Positions 13,922 to 14,193 of a stretch of 14,193 nucleotides of DNA are shown piece by piece. A program made the translations under genes and the position numbers. The stretch is from contig JAFADI010000069.1 in NCBI GenBank assembly GCA_023424965.1, forward strand, positions 1 through 14,193. The letters run 5' to 3'. The notes under the pieces were generated by a model. The model made no database searches and was not told where the DNA came from. It worked only from the letters and a program-made list of their open reading frames with translations. The number at the start of each line of letters is the position of its first letter. Positions within the stretch are counted from its first letter, which is position 1. This stretch comes from Bacillota bacterium (GTDB lineage Bacteria; Bacillota; Clostridia; Acetivibrionales; JAFADI01).

Positions 13922-14193
13922 ATGCATGCGTGTACGACTTTGACGGAATTGATCGCTTTGAGAAGCAATGAGGAACTGAAAGGGATTACCTTCATCCTGG
14001 GAGATAACGATGAGCGTTATGTCTCGTACAAAGAGCTGTATTACAGCGCTTTGAGGCTTTTGGGGGATTTCCAGAAGGCGGGCTTTAAGCCCGGGGATGA
14101 AGTGATATTCCAGATCGACGACAACCAGAGCTTCGTCTATTCCTTTTGGGCCTGCATCCTCGGCGGAATGATTCCCGTCCCTGTGACCACAGG
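13922..14193 (+). CDS. N-terminus of an AMP-binding enzyme (NRPS adenylation or fatty-acyl-AMP-ligase type), right-truncated
   Basis: The ATG at 13922 has GGGAGGG at 13909-13915 with six-base spacing, and the frame stays open to the window edge (90 residues). The sequence starts MHACTTLTELIALRSNEELKG and continues with GITFILGDNDERYVSYKELYYSALRLLGDFQKAGFKPGDEVIF and ending SFVYSFWACILGGMIPVPVTT. These are the standard first blocks of the acyl-adenylate family: the YSYKEL-type region, the GxKPGDxV turn and the A2-like WACILGGMIPVPV. The ATP-binding P-loop and substrate pocket lie outside the window. The enzyme would activate an amino or fatty acid as an adenylate for loading on a carrier protein. 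It is about 28 bases behind the hydrolase and in the same direction, so it is probably the next gene of one operon and may be the first domain of a large synthetase. Confidence 0.8.
   Translation, partial: MHACTTLTELIALRSNEELKGITFILGDNDERYVSYKELYYSALRLLGDFQKAGFKPGDEVIFQIDDNQSFVYSFWACILGGMIPVPVTT

Overview
The window reads as a low-to-mid GC Bacillota chromosome. It is most likely a cellulolytic or plant-biomass-degrading member of the Clostridia, with Paenibacillaceae-like Bacilli as the alternative. The basis is near-perfect AGGAGG-type ribosome binding sites, many AGA/AGG arginine codons, GTG and probable TTG starts, Gram-positive lipoprotein and Sec signals, and a secreted GH5 enzyme with a ricin-type lectin tail. 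No dockerin or cohesin is present, so nothing shows a cellulosome. Every gene I support lies on the + strand. I see no tRNA, rRNA, CRISPR array or insertion sequence.

Region 1 (1-425) holds the 3' end of an unidentified membrane protein, an imperfect hairpin and a probable sigma-A promoter.

Region 2 (426-6929) is a sugar-uptake locus of the ribose/galactose (CUT2) ABC class. It contains a DeoR-family regulator, a first double-domain ATPase, a regulatory gap, a solute-binding lipoprotein, a second double-domain ATPase and one permease. The gap before the binding protein has TTCAAAA repeats about 20 bases apart, a perfect TATAAT, and a long leader with its own short reading frame and hairpin. 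Having two complete RbsA-type ATPases but one permease is unusual. A perfect 10-bp stem and a frameshifted HAMP-like gene scrap lie between the binding protein and the second ATPase.

Region 3 (7062-9606) has a stand-alone LUD-domain (LutC/YkgG-like) protein closed by a clear Rho-independent terminator, then the secreted GH5 + CBM13 enzyme. A 54-base direct repeat (52/54 identical) occurs just after the LUD terminator and again just before the next operon, so it brackets the GH5 gene.

Region 4 (9607-14193, continuing off the right edge) looks like the start of a nonribosomal-peptide or related acyl-peptide biosynthetic cluster. It encodes a type II thioesterase, a SyrD/PvdE-like cyclic-peptide ABC exporter with an extra N-terminal membrane domain, a predicted membrane-anchored Ntn-type amide hydrolase (C45/choloylglycine-hydrolase-like), and the N-terminus of an AMP-binding (adenylation or fatty-acyl-AMP ligase) enzyme. 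The set suggests a pathway that loads, edits, exports and then trims an acylated peptide outside the membrane. This resembles the PvdE/PvdQ logic of pyoverdine maturation with a different hydrolase family. The function is inferred from families and gene order; the product is unknown.
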